A stretch of 64,000 bases of DNA. It comes from Roseibium aquae. GTDB lineage: Bacteria; Pseudomonadota; Alphaproteobacteria; Rhizobiales; Stappiaceae. A program made the translations under genes and the position numbers. Below are positions 38,609-47,230 of this stretch, in pieces. Within the stretch, counting starts at the first letter, position 1. Each line of letters opens with the position of its first letter. Location: contig NZ_VXDC01000005.1 in assembly GCF_008711285.1 (NCBI RefSeq), positions 280,330-344,329 of the forward strand, given 5' to 3'. Under the pieces are notes generated by a model. The model saw only the letters and a program-made list of their open reading frames with translations. It was not told the DNA's origin and searched no databases.

Positions 38609-39322
38609 ATGAACCAACCCGTTCAAGGCAATGTCGCGAACCGTTTGGAGAAGGCGGGCAATGCTCAGGAACGCTTCGAGATCATGTATGGCACATTGCG
38701 GGACCGGATCAGCATGCTGGTCTATCCGCCGGGAACGCAACTGAGCGAGGAGGCGCTGGCGGCGGAGTTTGGCATCAGCCGGTCGCCGCTTCGCAGGGCG
38801 CTGAAAATCCTCGAAGCCGATGGATTGATCCGCTCGCAACAGGGCGTCGGCACGCTGGTCACCGATATCGATCTGGTCGAGCTCTCCCAGGTCTACCAAT
38901 TGCGGATGGAGCTGAACGAATTGACTGGCCGGCTGTGCCCGGTGCGGCCCAATGCCGATCTGCGCGCGCGGTTCGCGGCTATGAAACGGCGGGCCGAAAG
39001 ACTCCAGAAAGCGCCGGATCCGGACACCTTCGCTCGGCTCAATATCGACTTCTTTCACACATTCCAGTCGCTGACGGACAATCAGCCACTGCGCGATGTC
39101 TCCGAGCGGCTTTTCTATCAGACCTGCCGCATCTGGCTGAAGCATATCCCGGACATGGATTTGCGCGACGAGGTGGATATCTTCAGTGGGGAGATCGTCG
39201 ACATTTGCGATGCGGTGGATTTGGGTGATGTTCAGGCAGCGGCTCTGATCCGCAAGGCACATCTCTCGATGGGGTACACGCGTCTCAAACGGCATGCTGA
39301 CCTGCAAGCCGCACTGGCATAA
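38609..39322 (+). CDS. GntR-family regulator (FCD domain)
   Basis: A 237-aa regulator with an N-terminal GntR winged helix (LSEEALAAEFGISRSPLRRALKILEADGLI, about residues 44-73) and an all-helical FCD effector domain with conserved metal-type His and Asp residues (NIDFFHTFQSL). It starts one base after the deacetylase stop. Known ectoine clusters are controlled by the MocR-type EnuR, which is absent here, so this protein may be the substitute regulator. The binding sites proposed at 36127-36222 are candidates for it. Confidence 0.87.
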   Translation: MNQPVQGNVANRLEKAGNAQERFEIMYGTLRDRISMLVYPPGTQLSEEALAAEFGISRSPLRRALKILEADGLIRSQQGVGTLVTDIDLVELSQVYQLRMELNELTGRLCPVRPNADLRARFAAMKRRAERLQKAPDPDTFARLNIDFFHTFQSLTDNQPLRDVSERLFYQTCRIWLKHIPDMDLRDEVDIFSGEIVDICDAVDLGDVQAAALIRKAHLSMGYTRLKRHADLQAALA

Positions 39323-39364
39323 TGTGGCGGACAAATGCCCACTACGCACAAACACGCGGATGGG

Positions 39365-39395
39365 TTGACCTTCTAGTGACTGGAAGCCTTATCTC
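39365..39395 (+). promoter_or_regulatory. CueR-type copper-responsive promoter of copA
   Basis: TTGACC at 39365-39370 serves as -35 and TTATCT at 39389-39394 as -10, with an 18-19-base spacer. Within the spacer ACCTTC and GGAAGCCT form the dyad typical of MerR/CueR operators (ACCTTCC-N7-GGAAGGT). The start of copA is 27 bases downstream. Confidence 0.8.
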
Positions 39396-39421
39396 GGTGA
39401 CACGTCGAGAAAGGAAATCCC

Positions 39422-41824
39422 GTGTCGAACAATACGTCCATCTCAAGAGAGTCGCAGTCGCACACCGGATGCTGTGGAGGCCATGGCGGACAGGCGCTAA
39501 AGGAAGATGGGGCTGTGGGGAAGGGCTCTGCCGTGGACCCTGTGTGCGGGATGACCGTCCAGTTGGGGAAAGGTAAGCCATCGCTGACCTACAAGGGCAC
39601 GGACTATCACTTCTGTAATCCCAAGTGCCATGACCGGTTCGATGCGGATCCCTACTTCTATCTGTCGGGCAACAACGAGAAGAAAAAGCGCGCGGAAGCC
39701 GAAAACGCGGCGGGCAATCTCTTCACCTGCCCCATGGACCCGGAAGTCGTTCAGGAAGGGCCGGGAACTTGCCCCGTGTGCGGCATGGCTCTGGAGCCAA
39801 TGAGCGGCGTGTCGGATGAACCGAACCACGAGCTCATCGACTTCACCCGGCGTTTGTGGGTCAGTGCGGGGGCAGCCATCCCGCTCATGATCCTGACCAT
39901 GGGGCCTATGGTCGGGCTTCCCGTTCGCAGTCTCCTTGGCGAGCAGATGGCGCTTTATCTGGAGGTGCTTCTCGCCACGCCCGTTGTGCTTTGGGCGGGT
40001 CTGCCCTTCTTTCAGCGTGGCTGGACGTCGGTGAAAACGGGCAATTACAACATGTGGACGCTGATCATGCTCGGCGTCGGAGCCGCCTACGTCTATTCCA
40101 TGGTGGCCACGTTTTTGCCCGGGCTTTTTCCGGAGGATATGCGGGGCATGTCCGGGCATATGCCCGTCTACTTCGAAGCGGCGGTTGTCATTATCGCACT
40201 GGTTTTCGTGGGTCAGGTTCTGGAACTGCGTGCTCGCGAAAAGACCGGTGACGCTATCCGCGCGCTCATGGATCTGGCGCCCAAGACTGCCCGGCGGATC
40301 ACCCCGGATGGGGACGAGTATGATGCGCCGCTGGACAACATTCTGGCTGGTGACAGGCTGCGTGTGCGTCCGGGCGAGAGTGTTCCCGTCGACGGACGGG
40401 TTGTTGAAGGTGGCTCCGCCGTTGACGAGAGCCTGATCAGCGGCGAGCCGGTACCTGTCGAAAAGACATCCGGAGACAAAGTGACTGGAGGAACGCTCAA
40501 CAAGACCGGCACCTTCATCATGGAAGCCGAACATGTCGGATCGGAAACCATGCTGGCGAAGATCGTGGACATGGTCGCAAGCGCTCAGCGCTCGCGCGCG
40601 CCGATCCAGGCTCTGGCGGACCGCGTCGCCAATTACTTTGTCCCTGCGGTGGTCGGTGTCGCGGCAATCGCATTTTGTGTCTGGTTGATTGTTGGGCCAT
40701 CGCCATCTTTTGTCTACGCCGTCGTGGCTGCGGTCTCCGTTCTCATCATTGCTTGCCCCTGCGCACTCGGTCTTGCGACCCCCATGTCGATCATGACGGC
40801 AACGGGCCGGGGTGCGCAGGCCGGGGTTCTGATCAAGGACGCCGAGGCGCTGGAGCGGCTCGCAAAGGTGGATACGGTCATCGTCGACAAGACCGGGACC
40901 CTCACAGAAGGCAAGCCGCGCTTGAGCGAGGTGGCCGGTTCGGCTGGGTTCGAGGAAAATGAAATCCTGCGGCTAGCAGCCTCCCTGGAAAAGGGATCTG
41001 AACACCCCTTGGCTGATGCGATCGTAAGCGGGGCGTCCGCGCGTGGTGTCGAGACGGCGGAATGCCGAAACTTTCAGGCGGTAACTGGAAAAGGCGTGTC
41101 CGGAACCGTCGAAAGCCGGACCGTCGCCCTCGGCAACGGTGCTTTCATGCGTGATCTTGGTGTGGACGCAGCATCCCTTGCGGACCGGTCGGAAAGCCTC
41201 CAGGAAGAGGGAAAAACCGTCATGATCGTGAGCGTCGACGGCACGGCGGCCGGGTTGATCGCGGTCGCCGACCCTATCAAATCCGAGGCCAAAGCTGCCG
41301 TCGAAATGTTGCACCAGTCCGGTCTTCGGGTGATCATGGCAACAGGAGACACGGAGCGGACAGCAAAGGCGGTCGCGGCCGAGCTTGCGATCGATGATGT
41401 CCTTGCCGGCGCCCTGCCGGAAGACAAGCGGGATCTGGTGCAGAAGCTGCAGGGCGAGGGCCGCAAGGTTGCCATGGCAGGCGACGGGATAAACGACGCG
41501 CCGGCTCTGGCCGCGGCCGATGTTGGGATCGCCATGGGCACGGGTGCTGATGTTGCGGTCGAAAGCGCGGGCATTACCCTTCTCAAGGGGGATTTGGCCG
41601 GGATTGCCAAGGCAAGGACGCTGGCGGAAGCCACGCTGGCGAACATTCGCCAGAACCTGTTCTTCGCCTTTGTCTACAATTCCGCCGGCGTGCCGGTTGC
41701 CGCGGGAATTCTATACCCGCTCTTCGGGGCGCTTTTGTCCCCCATGCTGGCGGCTGCGGCCATGAGCCTTTCCTCCGTGTCGGTGATCTCCAACGCTCTG
41801 CGGCTGCGGCGCCTGAAGCTTTGA
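39422..41824 (+). CDS. copA: Copper-exporting P1B-type ATPase
   Basis: CopA pumps Cu(I) out of the cytoplasm. The 800-aa protein starts with a His/Cys-rich stretch and a YHS domain (DPVCGMTV and YHFCNPKC, about residues 38-75). A heavy-metal-binding domain follows ([24 protein letters not shown], about 99-122, listed as a landmark). The core has the CPC motif in [13 protein letters not shown], the phosphorylation site [10 protein letters not shown], the nucleotide SEHPLA motif and the C-terminal NSAG and MSLSSVSVI copper-site helices. The classical N-terminal GMxCxxC domain is absent. Translation starts at GTG behind GAAAGGAAATCCC. Confidence 0.94.
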   Translation: MSNNTSISRESQSHTGCCGGHGGQALKEDGAVGKGSAVDPVCGMTVQLGKGKPSLTYKGTDYHFCNPKCHDRFDADPYFYLSGNNEKKKRAEAENAAGNLFTCPMDPEVVQEGPGTCPVCGMALEPMSGVSDEPNHELIDFTRRLWVSAGAAIPLMILTMGPMVGLPVRSLLGEQMALYLEVLLATPVVLWAGLPFFQRGWTSVKTGNYNMWTLIMLGVGAAYVYSMVATFLPGLFPEDMRGMSGHMPVYFEAAVVIIALVFVGQVLELRAREKTGDAIRALMDLAPKTARRITPDGDEYDAPLDNILAGDRLRVRPGESVPVDGRVVEGGSAVDESLISGEPVPVEKTSGDKVTGGTLNKTGTFIMEAEHVGSETMLAKIVDMVASAQRSRAPIQALADRVANYFVPAVVGVAAIAFCVWLIVGPSPSFVYAVVAAVSVLIIACPCALGLATPMSIMTATGRGAQAGVLIKDAEALERLAKVDTVIVDKTGTLTEGKPRLSEVAGSAGFEENEILRLAASLEKGSEHPLADAIVSGASARGVETAECRNFQAVTGKGVSGTVESRTVALGNGAFMRDLGVDAASLADRSESLQEEGKTVMIVSVDGTAAGLIAVADPIKSEAKAAVEMLHQSGLRVIMATGDTERTAKAVAAELAIDDVLAGALPEDKRDLVQKLQGEGRKVAMAGDGINDAPALAAADVGIAMGTGADVAVESAGITLLKGDLAGIAKARTLAEATLANIRQNLFFAFVYNSAGVPVAAGILYPLFGALLSPMLAAAAMSLSSVSVISNALRLRRLKL

Positions 41825-41833
41825 GGAGCAGCC

Positions 41834-42226
41834 ATGAATATTGGAGACGCTTCGAAGGAAACAGGCCTGCCCGCCAAAACCATTCGATACTACGAGGAAA
41901 TCGGTCTTGTGATGCCAGACCGGGCAGCCAACGGCTACCGGGATTATTGTGAGGCAGACGTTCACCGCCTTCGGTTCTTGCAGCGGTCCCGGAGTCTGGG
42001 CTTCTCGATCCAAGAGTGCCGTCTGCTGCTGTCCCTCTATCAGGACGAGAACCGCGCTAGTGCCGACGTCAAGGCGCTGGCACTTGCCAAGATCGAGGAA
42101 GTTGACCGGAAAATCGCCGAACTTCGCTCTCTTCGCGCGACCCTGTCCGATCTGGCCGCGCACTGTTCCGGTGACGACCGGCCAGACTGTCCCATCATGG
42201 ATGATCTGGCCGGTGAGGCCCCATGA
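41834..42226 (+). CDS. cueR: Copper-responsive MerR regulator CueR
   Basis: A 130-aa MerR-family activator. The N-terminal DNA-binding domain (GDASKETGLPAKTIRYYEEIGL, broadly residues 4-25) and a long dimerisation helix are followed by the metal loop CSGDDRPDC, a Cys-x7-Cys arrangement diagnostic of Cu(I)-sensing CueR. It lies nine bases after copA and should act at the operator at 39365-39395. The stop overlaps the start of the cytochrome gene as ATGA. Confidence 0.93.
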   Translation: MNIGDASKETGLPAKTIRYYEEIGLVMPDRAANGYRDYCEADVHRLRFLQRSRSLGFSIQECRLLLSLYQDENRASADVKALALAKIEEVDRKIAELRSLRATLSDLAAHCSGDDRPDCPIMDDLAGEAP

Positions 42227-42645
42227 AGAGGCTGGCTGTGTTTGTCCTTTTTGCTGCGAGCGTTGCCCTTGTCTTGTGGGTTATGAGTTTCCCGGTATTG
42301 GACGGGTCTGGCCATGGGCCCGGGCCGCAGGCTGCGGTGCAGGTCAAGATCCCCGAATTGGATCATGCTGAAAGAGCCGGCGCGCTGGTGTTCAACGACC
42401 ACTGCGCCCTTTGTCACGGTCAGGATGGCGCTGGCGGGACCGGGCAGGGGCCGCCCCTTGTTCACCAGATTTACAAGCCTTCGCATCACGCCGATGGTGC
42501 CTTCTGGCTGGCCGTTCGAAATGGCGTTCGGGCGCATCACTGGACCTATGGTGATATGGCCCCCGTGCCTGGGCTGGCGGATGCGGAGATTGTTCAGATC
42601 ATCACTTATGTGCGCGCGCTTCAGCGTGCGAACGGCATCCAATAG
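42223..42645 (+). CDS. Small membrane-anchored cytochrome c
   Basis: A 140-aa protein with an N-terminal membrane anchor or signal (LAVFVLFAASVALVLWVMSF) and one class I cytochrome c haem site, CALCH (about residues 62-66). A Met ligand probably lies in YGDMAPVPGL near the C-terminus. It is translationally coupled to cueR and precedes a multicopper oxidase. It could take electrons from Cu(I) oxidised by that enzyme, although such coupling is inference. Similar cytochromes accompany copper-resistance genes in other alphaproteobacteria. Confidence 0.85.
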   Translation: MKRLAVFVLFAASVALVLWVMSFPVLDGSGHGPGPQAAVQVKIPELDHAERAGALVFNDHCALCHGQDGAGGTGQGPPLVHQIYKPSHHADGAFWLAVRNGVRAHHWTYGDMAPVPGLADAEIVQIITYVRALQRANGIQ

Positions 42646-42654
42646 GAGGAAGGG

Positions 42655-42756
42655 GTGTTCAAAGGCGAAGACTGTTGGGCTTGCGAGTATGGTTCCGACC
42701 GCGCGGGGTGCTGCAGCCTTGGTCCCGGTCGCCCGGACCTGCATGGCATGTTATGA
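42655..42756 (+). CDS. Possible 33-residue Cys-rich peptide
   Basis: A short reading frame begins with GTG five bases after the strong ribosome site AGGAGG, which overlaps the cytochrome c stop. It encodes 33 residues with a CxxC (DCWACEY) and a Cys-Cys pair (AGCCSLG). It lies between the cytochrome and multicopper oxidase genes. The good ribosome site and cysteine content suggest a real copper-binding peptide. Its small size means chance cannot be excluded. No family is recognised. Confidence 0.4.
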   Translation: MFKGEDCWACEYGSDRAGCCSLGPGRPDLHGML

Positions 42757-42787
42757 AACGGATCGTAAAAAGAAGGATTGAACGGTC

Positions 42788-44239
42788 ATGGTCAGCAATA
42801 GTGAATCTGGACGTCTCACTCCCGTGAATTCGCGCGGCCAAGGCCAGAGCCGGCGCCGGTTTCTTCAAGCCGCCGGTGCCCTTGCCGCGACAGGTGCCGT
42901 TCCTGGTCCAAGCTGGGCGCTTGCGCAAGTGGATGACGGCTTCCTGGAACTCACCGCCCGCCCCGCCCCGAAACGCCTTTACGAGAACACCGGGCTGCCC
43001 TCGGACCTTTGGACCTACAACGGCACGGCGCCGGGGCCGGAAATACGGGTCAAGCATCGGGAACGAGTGCGGGTCCGGTTGATCAACGAACTTCCCGAGG
43101 CCACGTCCATTCACTGGCACGGGATCCGGATTGACAATGCCATGGATGGGGTCGCCGGCTTGACGCAGGACCCGGTTCCGCCCGGAGAAGTCTTCGAATA
43201 CGATTTCGAAGTCCCGGATGCGGGAACCTTCTGGTATCACGCCCATACGAAAAGCTGGAACCAGGTCGGCCGGGGCCTTTATGGGGCTTTGATCGTCGAG
43301 GAGAACACGCCGCCCACCGGCCGCGAACAGGATCTGGTTCTGGTGGTCGATGACTGGCGTCTGACCCGGGATGGCCGTCTTGACACAGAAAGCTTCGGCT
43401 CGCTCCACGACTGGAGCCATGGTGGCCGTCTTGGCAACTGGCTCACCGTGAATGGTCGAACGAACCCCGATTTCCGGTTGCAGGCCGGAGAGATCTACCG
43501 GCTGAGGATCATCAATGCTGCGAATGCGCGCATCCTCGCCATCGACCCTAAACGGATCGGAGGCGATCTGATCGCCTATGACGGGCAGCCGCTGGCCGTC
43601 CCGCGCCCCTTCGACTGGGAGGTCGAACTCATGGGGCCCGGTCAACGGTTCGATCTGATCTTGCGGCCGGAGGCTGAATCGGATCTTGCATTGGTCGAGC
43701 TTTCCGGCAACCAGCCATTGACCTTCGCCCGTTTTCCGGTCGAACAAGGTGGCGCAATCAAAGCGCCCGATGTGCGCTTGCCAAAACCCAACCCTTTTGC
43801 GGCGCCGGATCTAGGCGCTGCTCGGGTGTTCGAACTGGACATGACCGGGGGTGCCATGGGCCGAATGGGGCAAATCCTGCACAAGGGGGAAGTTCTTGAC
43901 CGCGATGGAATGCGCCGGACGGGACAAGTATGGGCCTTTAACGGCCATGCCGGCAACCTTGAAGCCCCCTTGTTTCAGGCGCACCTTGGCGAAACCGTTG
44001 TGATCCGCACCCGGAACCTGACGCGATGGCCGCATGCCATGCATGCCCACGGGCATCATTTCCGGATCCTTCAAGACGGCGCGCTGGGAGAGTGGCGCGA
44101 CACTTTCCTGATCGCCCCTGAAGAACAGGTTGAAATCGCGTTTCAGGCGGAAAACCCCGGAAAGTGGTTGTTTCATTGCCACATGCTGGAGCATGCGGCC
44201 GGTGGGATGACCAGTTGGTTCGAGGTTTTGCGAGCATAA
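42788..44239 (+). CDS. Tat-exported multicopper oxidase (CueO/CopA-oxidase type)
   Basis: A 483-aa multicopper oxidase that probably oxidises Cu(I) to less toxic Cu(II) in the periplasm. A Tat signal (SRRRFLQAAGALAATGA, residues about 21-37) precedes three cupredoxin domains. All four copper motifs are present: HWHG, WYHAH, HAHGHHF and HCHMLEH, the last with the type 1 copper Cys and His. A Met-rich insert as in E. coli CueO is largely lacking; only the GGAMGRMG segment hints at it. It ends the copper cluster. Confidence 0.93.
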   Translation: MVSNSESGRLTPVNSRGQGQSRRRFLQAAGALAATGAVPGPSWALAQVDDGFLELTARPAPKRLYENTGLPSDLWTYNGTAPGPEIRVKHRERVRVRLINELPEATSIHWHGIRIDNAMDGVAGLTQDPVPPGEVFEYDFEVPDAGTFWYHAHTKSWNQVGRGLYGALIVEENTPPTGREQDLVLVVDDWRLTRDGRLDTESFGSLHDWSHGGRLGNWLTVNGRTNPDFRLQAGEIYRLRIINAANARILAIDPKRIGGDLIAYDGQPLAVPRPFDWEVELMGPGQRFDLILRPEAESDLALVELSGNQPLTFARFPVEQGGAIKAPDVRLPKPNPFAAPDLGAARVFELDMTGGAMGRMGQILHKGEVLDRDGMRRTGQVWAFNGHAGNLEAPLFQAHLGETVVIRTRNLTRWPHAMHAHGHHFRILQDGALGEWRDTFLIAPEEQVEIAFQAENPGKWLFHCHMLEHAAGGMTSWFEVLRA

Positions 44240-44362
44240 AGAAACTGGTGCCAAGCTTGCCAAAGAGCATCCCATGAATTACCTCCATCGAACGGCGCGC
44301 GCGGGGTCCACGAAGGCCTTGTGACGCCCGGTCTGTGCGAGTTTTGAAGGAGCCGACAGGGC

Positions 44363-44983
44363 ATGACCATTCGCCACCACAAGAACGATCTGCCGGATCT
44401 TTCCAGGTATCAATCGGCAGATGCGGTTGCCGTCGATTCCGAAACACTTGGGTTGAATTTGCTGCGCGACCGTTTGTGTGTGGTTCAGCTTTCGCCTGGC
44501 GATGGAACGGCCGATGTGGTCCAGATCGACCGCGGGCAGATTGATGCGCCCAATCTGAAAACGCTTCTGACCGATCCGTCCAAGACCAAGATCTTCCACT
44601 ACGCCCGGTTCGATGTCGCGATGCTGCGCAGGAACCTCGGCATTGAGGTGTCTCCCGTATGGTGCACCAAGATCGCTTCGAAGCTCACCCGGACCTATAC
44701 GGATCGGCATGGCTTGAAAGATATCACCCGAGAACTTCTTGGCGTTGATTTGTCCAAGCAGCAGCAAAGTTCCGATTGGGCGGCCGACGAGTTGACCGAT
44801 GCCCAGCTCGCCTATGCTGCGTCCGATGTGCTTCATCTGCATGACCTGAAAGCGAAGCTGGAGTTCATGCTGCAGCGTGAAGAGCGGACTCATTTGGCTG
44901 AGGCGTGCTTCCGGTTCCTACCAGTCCGTGCCGAACTGGACCTCATGGGCTGGGAAGACACAGATATGTTCGCGCATTCTTGA
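44363..44983 (+). CDS. rnd: Ribonuclease D-family 3'-5' exonuclease
   Basis: A 206-aa DEDDy exonuclease. The first acidic pair is in AVDSETLGLN (about residues 23-32), the second Asp is in HYARFDVAML, and the Tyr/Asp pair is in AYAASDVLHLHDL. It lacks the HRDC domains of E. coli RNase D, as is usual for the short alphaproteobacterial form. It would trim 3' ends of tRNA or other small RNAs. It sits directly upstream of lptC, a common arrangement in this group. Confidence 0.9.
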   Translation: MTIRHHKNDLPDLSRYQSADAVAVDSETLGLNLLRDRLCVVQLSPGDGTADVVQIDRGQIDAPNLKTLLTDPSKTKIFHYARFDVAMLRRNLGIEVSPVWCTKIASKLTRTYTDRHGLKDITRELLGVDLSKQQQSSDWAADELTDAQLAYAASDVLHLHDLKAKLEFMLQREERTHLAEACFRFLPVRAELDLMGWEDTDMFAHS

Positions 44984-45100
44984 TGCCGATCCGTGCCGAA
45001 CGGGTCCTGGTGGCCGACTGTTGGTATCGGGTGGAACACACGGACGGCCATAAACCACGAGGCAAAGGGCTTGGCGGACTCGCATTTGATCCAGGGGCAC

Positions 45101-45745
45101 ATGAGCGGACGGCCAAAGTTACTCGGGAACGCTGAAACCCGCGCTCAACGGGCAGCCAGGCGGCATTCCCGGCTGGTCAGGGTTTTGCGCATTCTCCTGC
45201 CGGGCCTGGGCCTTCTCGTGCTGGCTGGGATGATTGGGCTTGTGGTCCTGTTCAATGTTCTCGGCAGCTTTGGAGCAACGAATATCAGCCTTACCGCCGA
45301 TGGCCTTGTGATGGACAAGCCCGAGCTGTCCGGCCATGACGGAGACCGGTCCTATCACGTCTCGGCACAGCGTGCGATCCAGCGCTTGACAGACCCCAGG
45401 ATCATCGATCTGGAGATCATCCGCGCCAACATTGTGCTCAGTCCGGACGAAAGCGCTGCGATCACGGCATTGAAAGGCACATATAATAACGCGGCAGAAA
45501 CACTCAGGCTTTACGACGGTATCCAATTGGAGTGGAGCCAGGGCTTTACGGTGGATTTGTCGGATGTGGAAGTGGATCTGAAGTCTGGCGCACTGCGAAC
45601 GGACAACCCGATCTCCATTCGCTCCGAACAGGGGAGTGTGCGCGCCGGGAAACTGGACTATGATCAGGACCGTGGCGTTGTGCGATTCAAAGACGGTATC
45701 CGGATGACGCTCAACCCGGCGACCAATCAAGAGGACACCCAATGA
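45101..45745 (+). CDS. lptC: LPS export protein LptC
   Basis: LptC is a bitopic inner-membrane protein that passes lipopolysaccharide from LptBFG to LptA. The 214-aa protein has a basic N-terminus, one membrane helix (VLRILLPGLGLLVLAGMIGLVVLF, about residues 29-52) and a periplasmic beta-jellyroll region that includes LTADGLVMDKPELSGHD. ATG 45101 follows CCAGGGGCAC; the extended frame from 44993 is rejected. The stop overlaps lptA as ATGA. Confidence 0.9.
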   Translation: MSGRPKLLGNAETRAQRAARRHSRLVRVLRILLPGLGLLVLAGMIGLVVLFNVLGSFGATNISLTADGLVMDKPELSGHDGDRSYHVSAQRAIQRLTDPRIIDLEIIRANIVLSPDESAAITALKGTYNNAAETLRLYDGIQLEWSQGFTVDLSDVEVDLKSGALRTDNPISIRSEQGSVRAGKLDYDQDRGVVRFKDGIRMTLNPATNQEDTQ

Positions 45746-46284
45746 CAGCCCGTTTGGTAAACTTGGCCGCCGTGGCCTGCACGGCAGCTCTGCTTTGGGC
45801 CGGTTCCTCTGCTGCCCAGACGTTTTCCGATGCGTTTGCCGGTTTTGGCTCCAATTCAGCCGAGCCGATCGAAATCGAAGCAACTGAACTCCAGGTCGAG
45901 GACAAAACCAACAGCGCCACTTTTGTCGGAGATGTTGTCGTGTCCCAAGGTGACACGCAGTTAAAGACCCAGCGCTTGCGCGTTTTTTACGATGGACAAC
46001 CCGGCGGCAATGTTCAGCAGCAGATATCCCGGCTGGAGGCGCAAGGCCGCGTGTTCATTTCCGCGAAGGACCAAACCGCCACGGGTGATCAGGCGAGCTT
46101 CGACATGAACCGTCAAGTGATGGTGATGACCGGGCGGGAGGTTGTGCTCAGTCAGGGGCCCAATGTGGTGGTCGGCAACAAGCTCACGGTGGATCTGAAA
46201 ACCGGGAAAGCCGATCTGGAAGCCCCGTCGTCCGGACGTGTCAGGGTTTTGATCCAGCCAAATAGCGTTGGGAATGGACAGTGA
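45742..46284 (+). CDS. lptA: Periplasmic LPS-binding protein LptA
   Basis: LptA bridges the periplasm and carries lipopolysaccharide to the outer membrane. The 180-aa protein has a signal peptide (AAVACTAALLWAGSSAAQ) followed by the OstA-like beta domain: IEATELQVEDKTNSATFVGDVVV, then LEAQGRVFISAKDQTATGDQASFD and LTVDLKTGKADL. Its start overlaps lptC and lptB follows after a short gap, giving the standard lptCAB order. Confidence 0.93.
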   Translation: MTARLVNLAAVACTAALLWAGSSAAQTFSDAFAGFGSNSAEPIEIEATELQVEDKTNSATFVGDVVVSQGDTQLKTQRLRVFYDGQPGGNVQQQISRLEAQGRVFISAKDQTATGDQASFDMNRQVMVMTGREVVLSQGPNVVVGNKLTVDLKTGKADLEAPSSGRVRVLIQPNSVGNGQ

Positions 46285-46399
46285 GTCCGGCTCGACAGAT
46301 TGCCTGGTGCAAAGGTAAGAACGTGCCGATAGTGCCCTGACTGGACGGACAGACTTGAAAATCACGCCCCTGAACACGAATGGTTTTGCGCAAGAGCCC

Positions 46400-47155
46400 A
46401 TGACGCGCCCGTCCGACCAAGGGGCGGGCCTTGACGGGGCGCTGGTGGCCGAAGGCATCGGCAAGACCTACGGGCGCCGGCAAGTCGTCAAACATGTCAG
46501 CCTCGCCGTGCGCCCGGGCGAGGCCGTTGGTCTTTTGGGGCCCAATGGCGCGGGCAAGACAACCACATTCTACATGATTACCGGACTTATCCGGCCGGAC
46601 CAGGGCCGGATACTGCTTGACGGTTTCGACATCACCCGCAAGCCGATGTACCGGCGGTCGAGGCTGGGCATTGGATATCTGCCGCAGGAAGCCTCGATTT
46701 TCCGGGGATTGAATGTGGAGGAGAATATCCGGGCCGTTTTGGAAGTGATCGAACCCGACAAGACCATCCGGGCGCAGGAACTCGAATCCCTGCTGGCCGA
46801 ATTCGGGCTTACGCGCCTCCGCAAAACCCCCTCCATCGCGCTGTCGGGCGGTGAGCGTAGGCGCGTTGAAATTGCCCGTGCCTTGGCCAGCAGGCCGTCA
46901 TTCATGCTTTTGGATGAGCCCTTTGCCGGGATTGACCCCATTCTGGTCGGGGACATCCGTCAGCTCGTTCATCACCTGACCCAACGCGGGATCGGGGTCT
47001 TGATTACCGATCATAATGTTCGGGAAACACTTGGCCTCATCAACCGGGCCTACATCATGACCGGTGGGGAGGTCCTGACCGAGGGATTGCCCGAGGATAT
47101 CGTGCGCAATCCCGATGTTCGGCGGCAGTATCTGGGAGAGCAATTTACTCTTTGA
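46400..47155 (+). CDS. lptB: LPS export ABC transporter ATPase LptB
   Basis: The ATPase that powers lipopolysaccharide extraction with LptFG. It has Walker A GPNGAGKTTT, the Q-loop in YLPQEASIFRGLNVEEN, the signature ALSGGERRR, Walker B FMLLDEPFAGIDP and the switch His in ITDHNVRET, all as in LptB. ATG 46400 is chosen; a TTG at 46355 would add 15 residues and cannot be excluded. It lies between lptA and rpoN as in most Proteobacteria. Confidence 0.95.
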   Translation: MTRPSDQGAGLDGALVAEGIGKTYGRRQVVKHVSLAVRPGEAVGLLGPNGAGKTTTFYMITGLIRPDQGRILLDGFDITRKPMYRRSRLGIGYLPQEASIFRGLNVEENIRAVLEVIEPDKTIRAQELESLLAEFGLTRLRKTPSIALSGGERRRVEIARALASRPSFMLLDEPFAGIDPILVGDIRQLVHHLTQRGIGVLITDHNVRETLGLINRAYIMTGGEVLTEGLPEDIVRNPDVRRQYLGEQFTL

Positions 47156-47230
47156 TGAGACGTCCGGCTATAGTGTATACACATAAGCAAGAAACGGACC
47201 AAAACGATCAAAGGGAGTCAATTCGCCTGA

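Noticed and set aside
42314..42781. A 155-residue frame overlapping the cytochrome c gene
   Set aside because: It is in a different frame from the haem-motif protein, is Arg/Ser/Pro-rich without family features, and overlaps the better supported small peptide frame.
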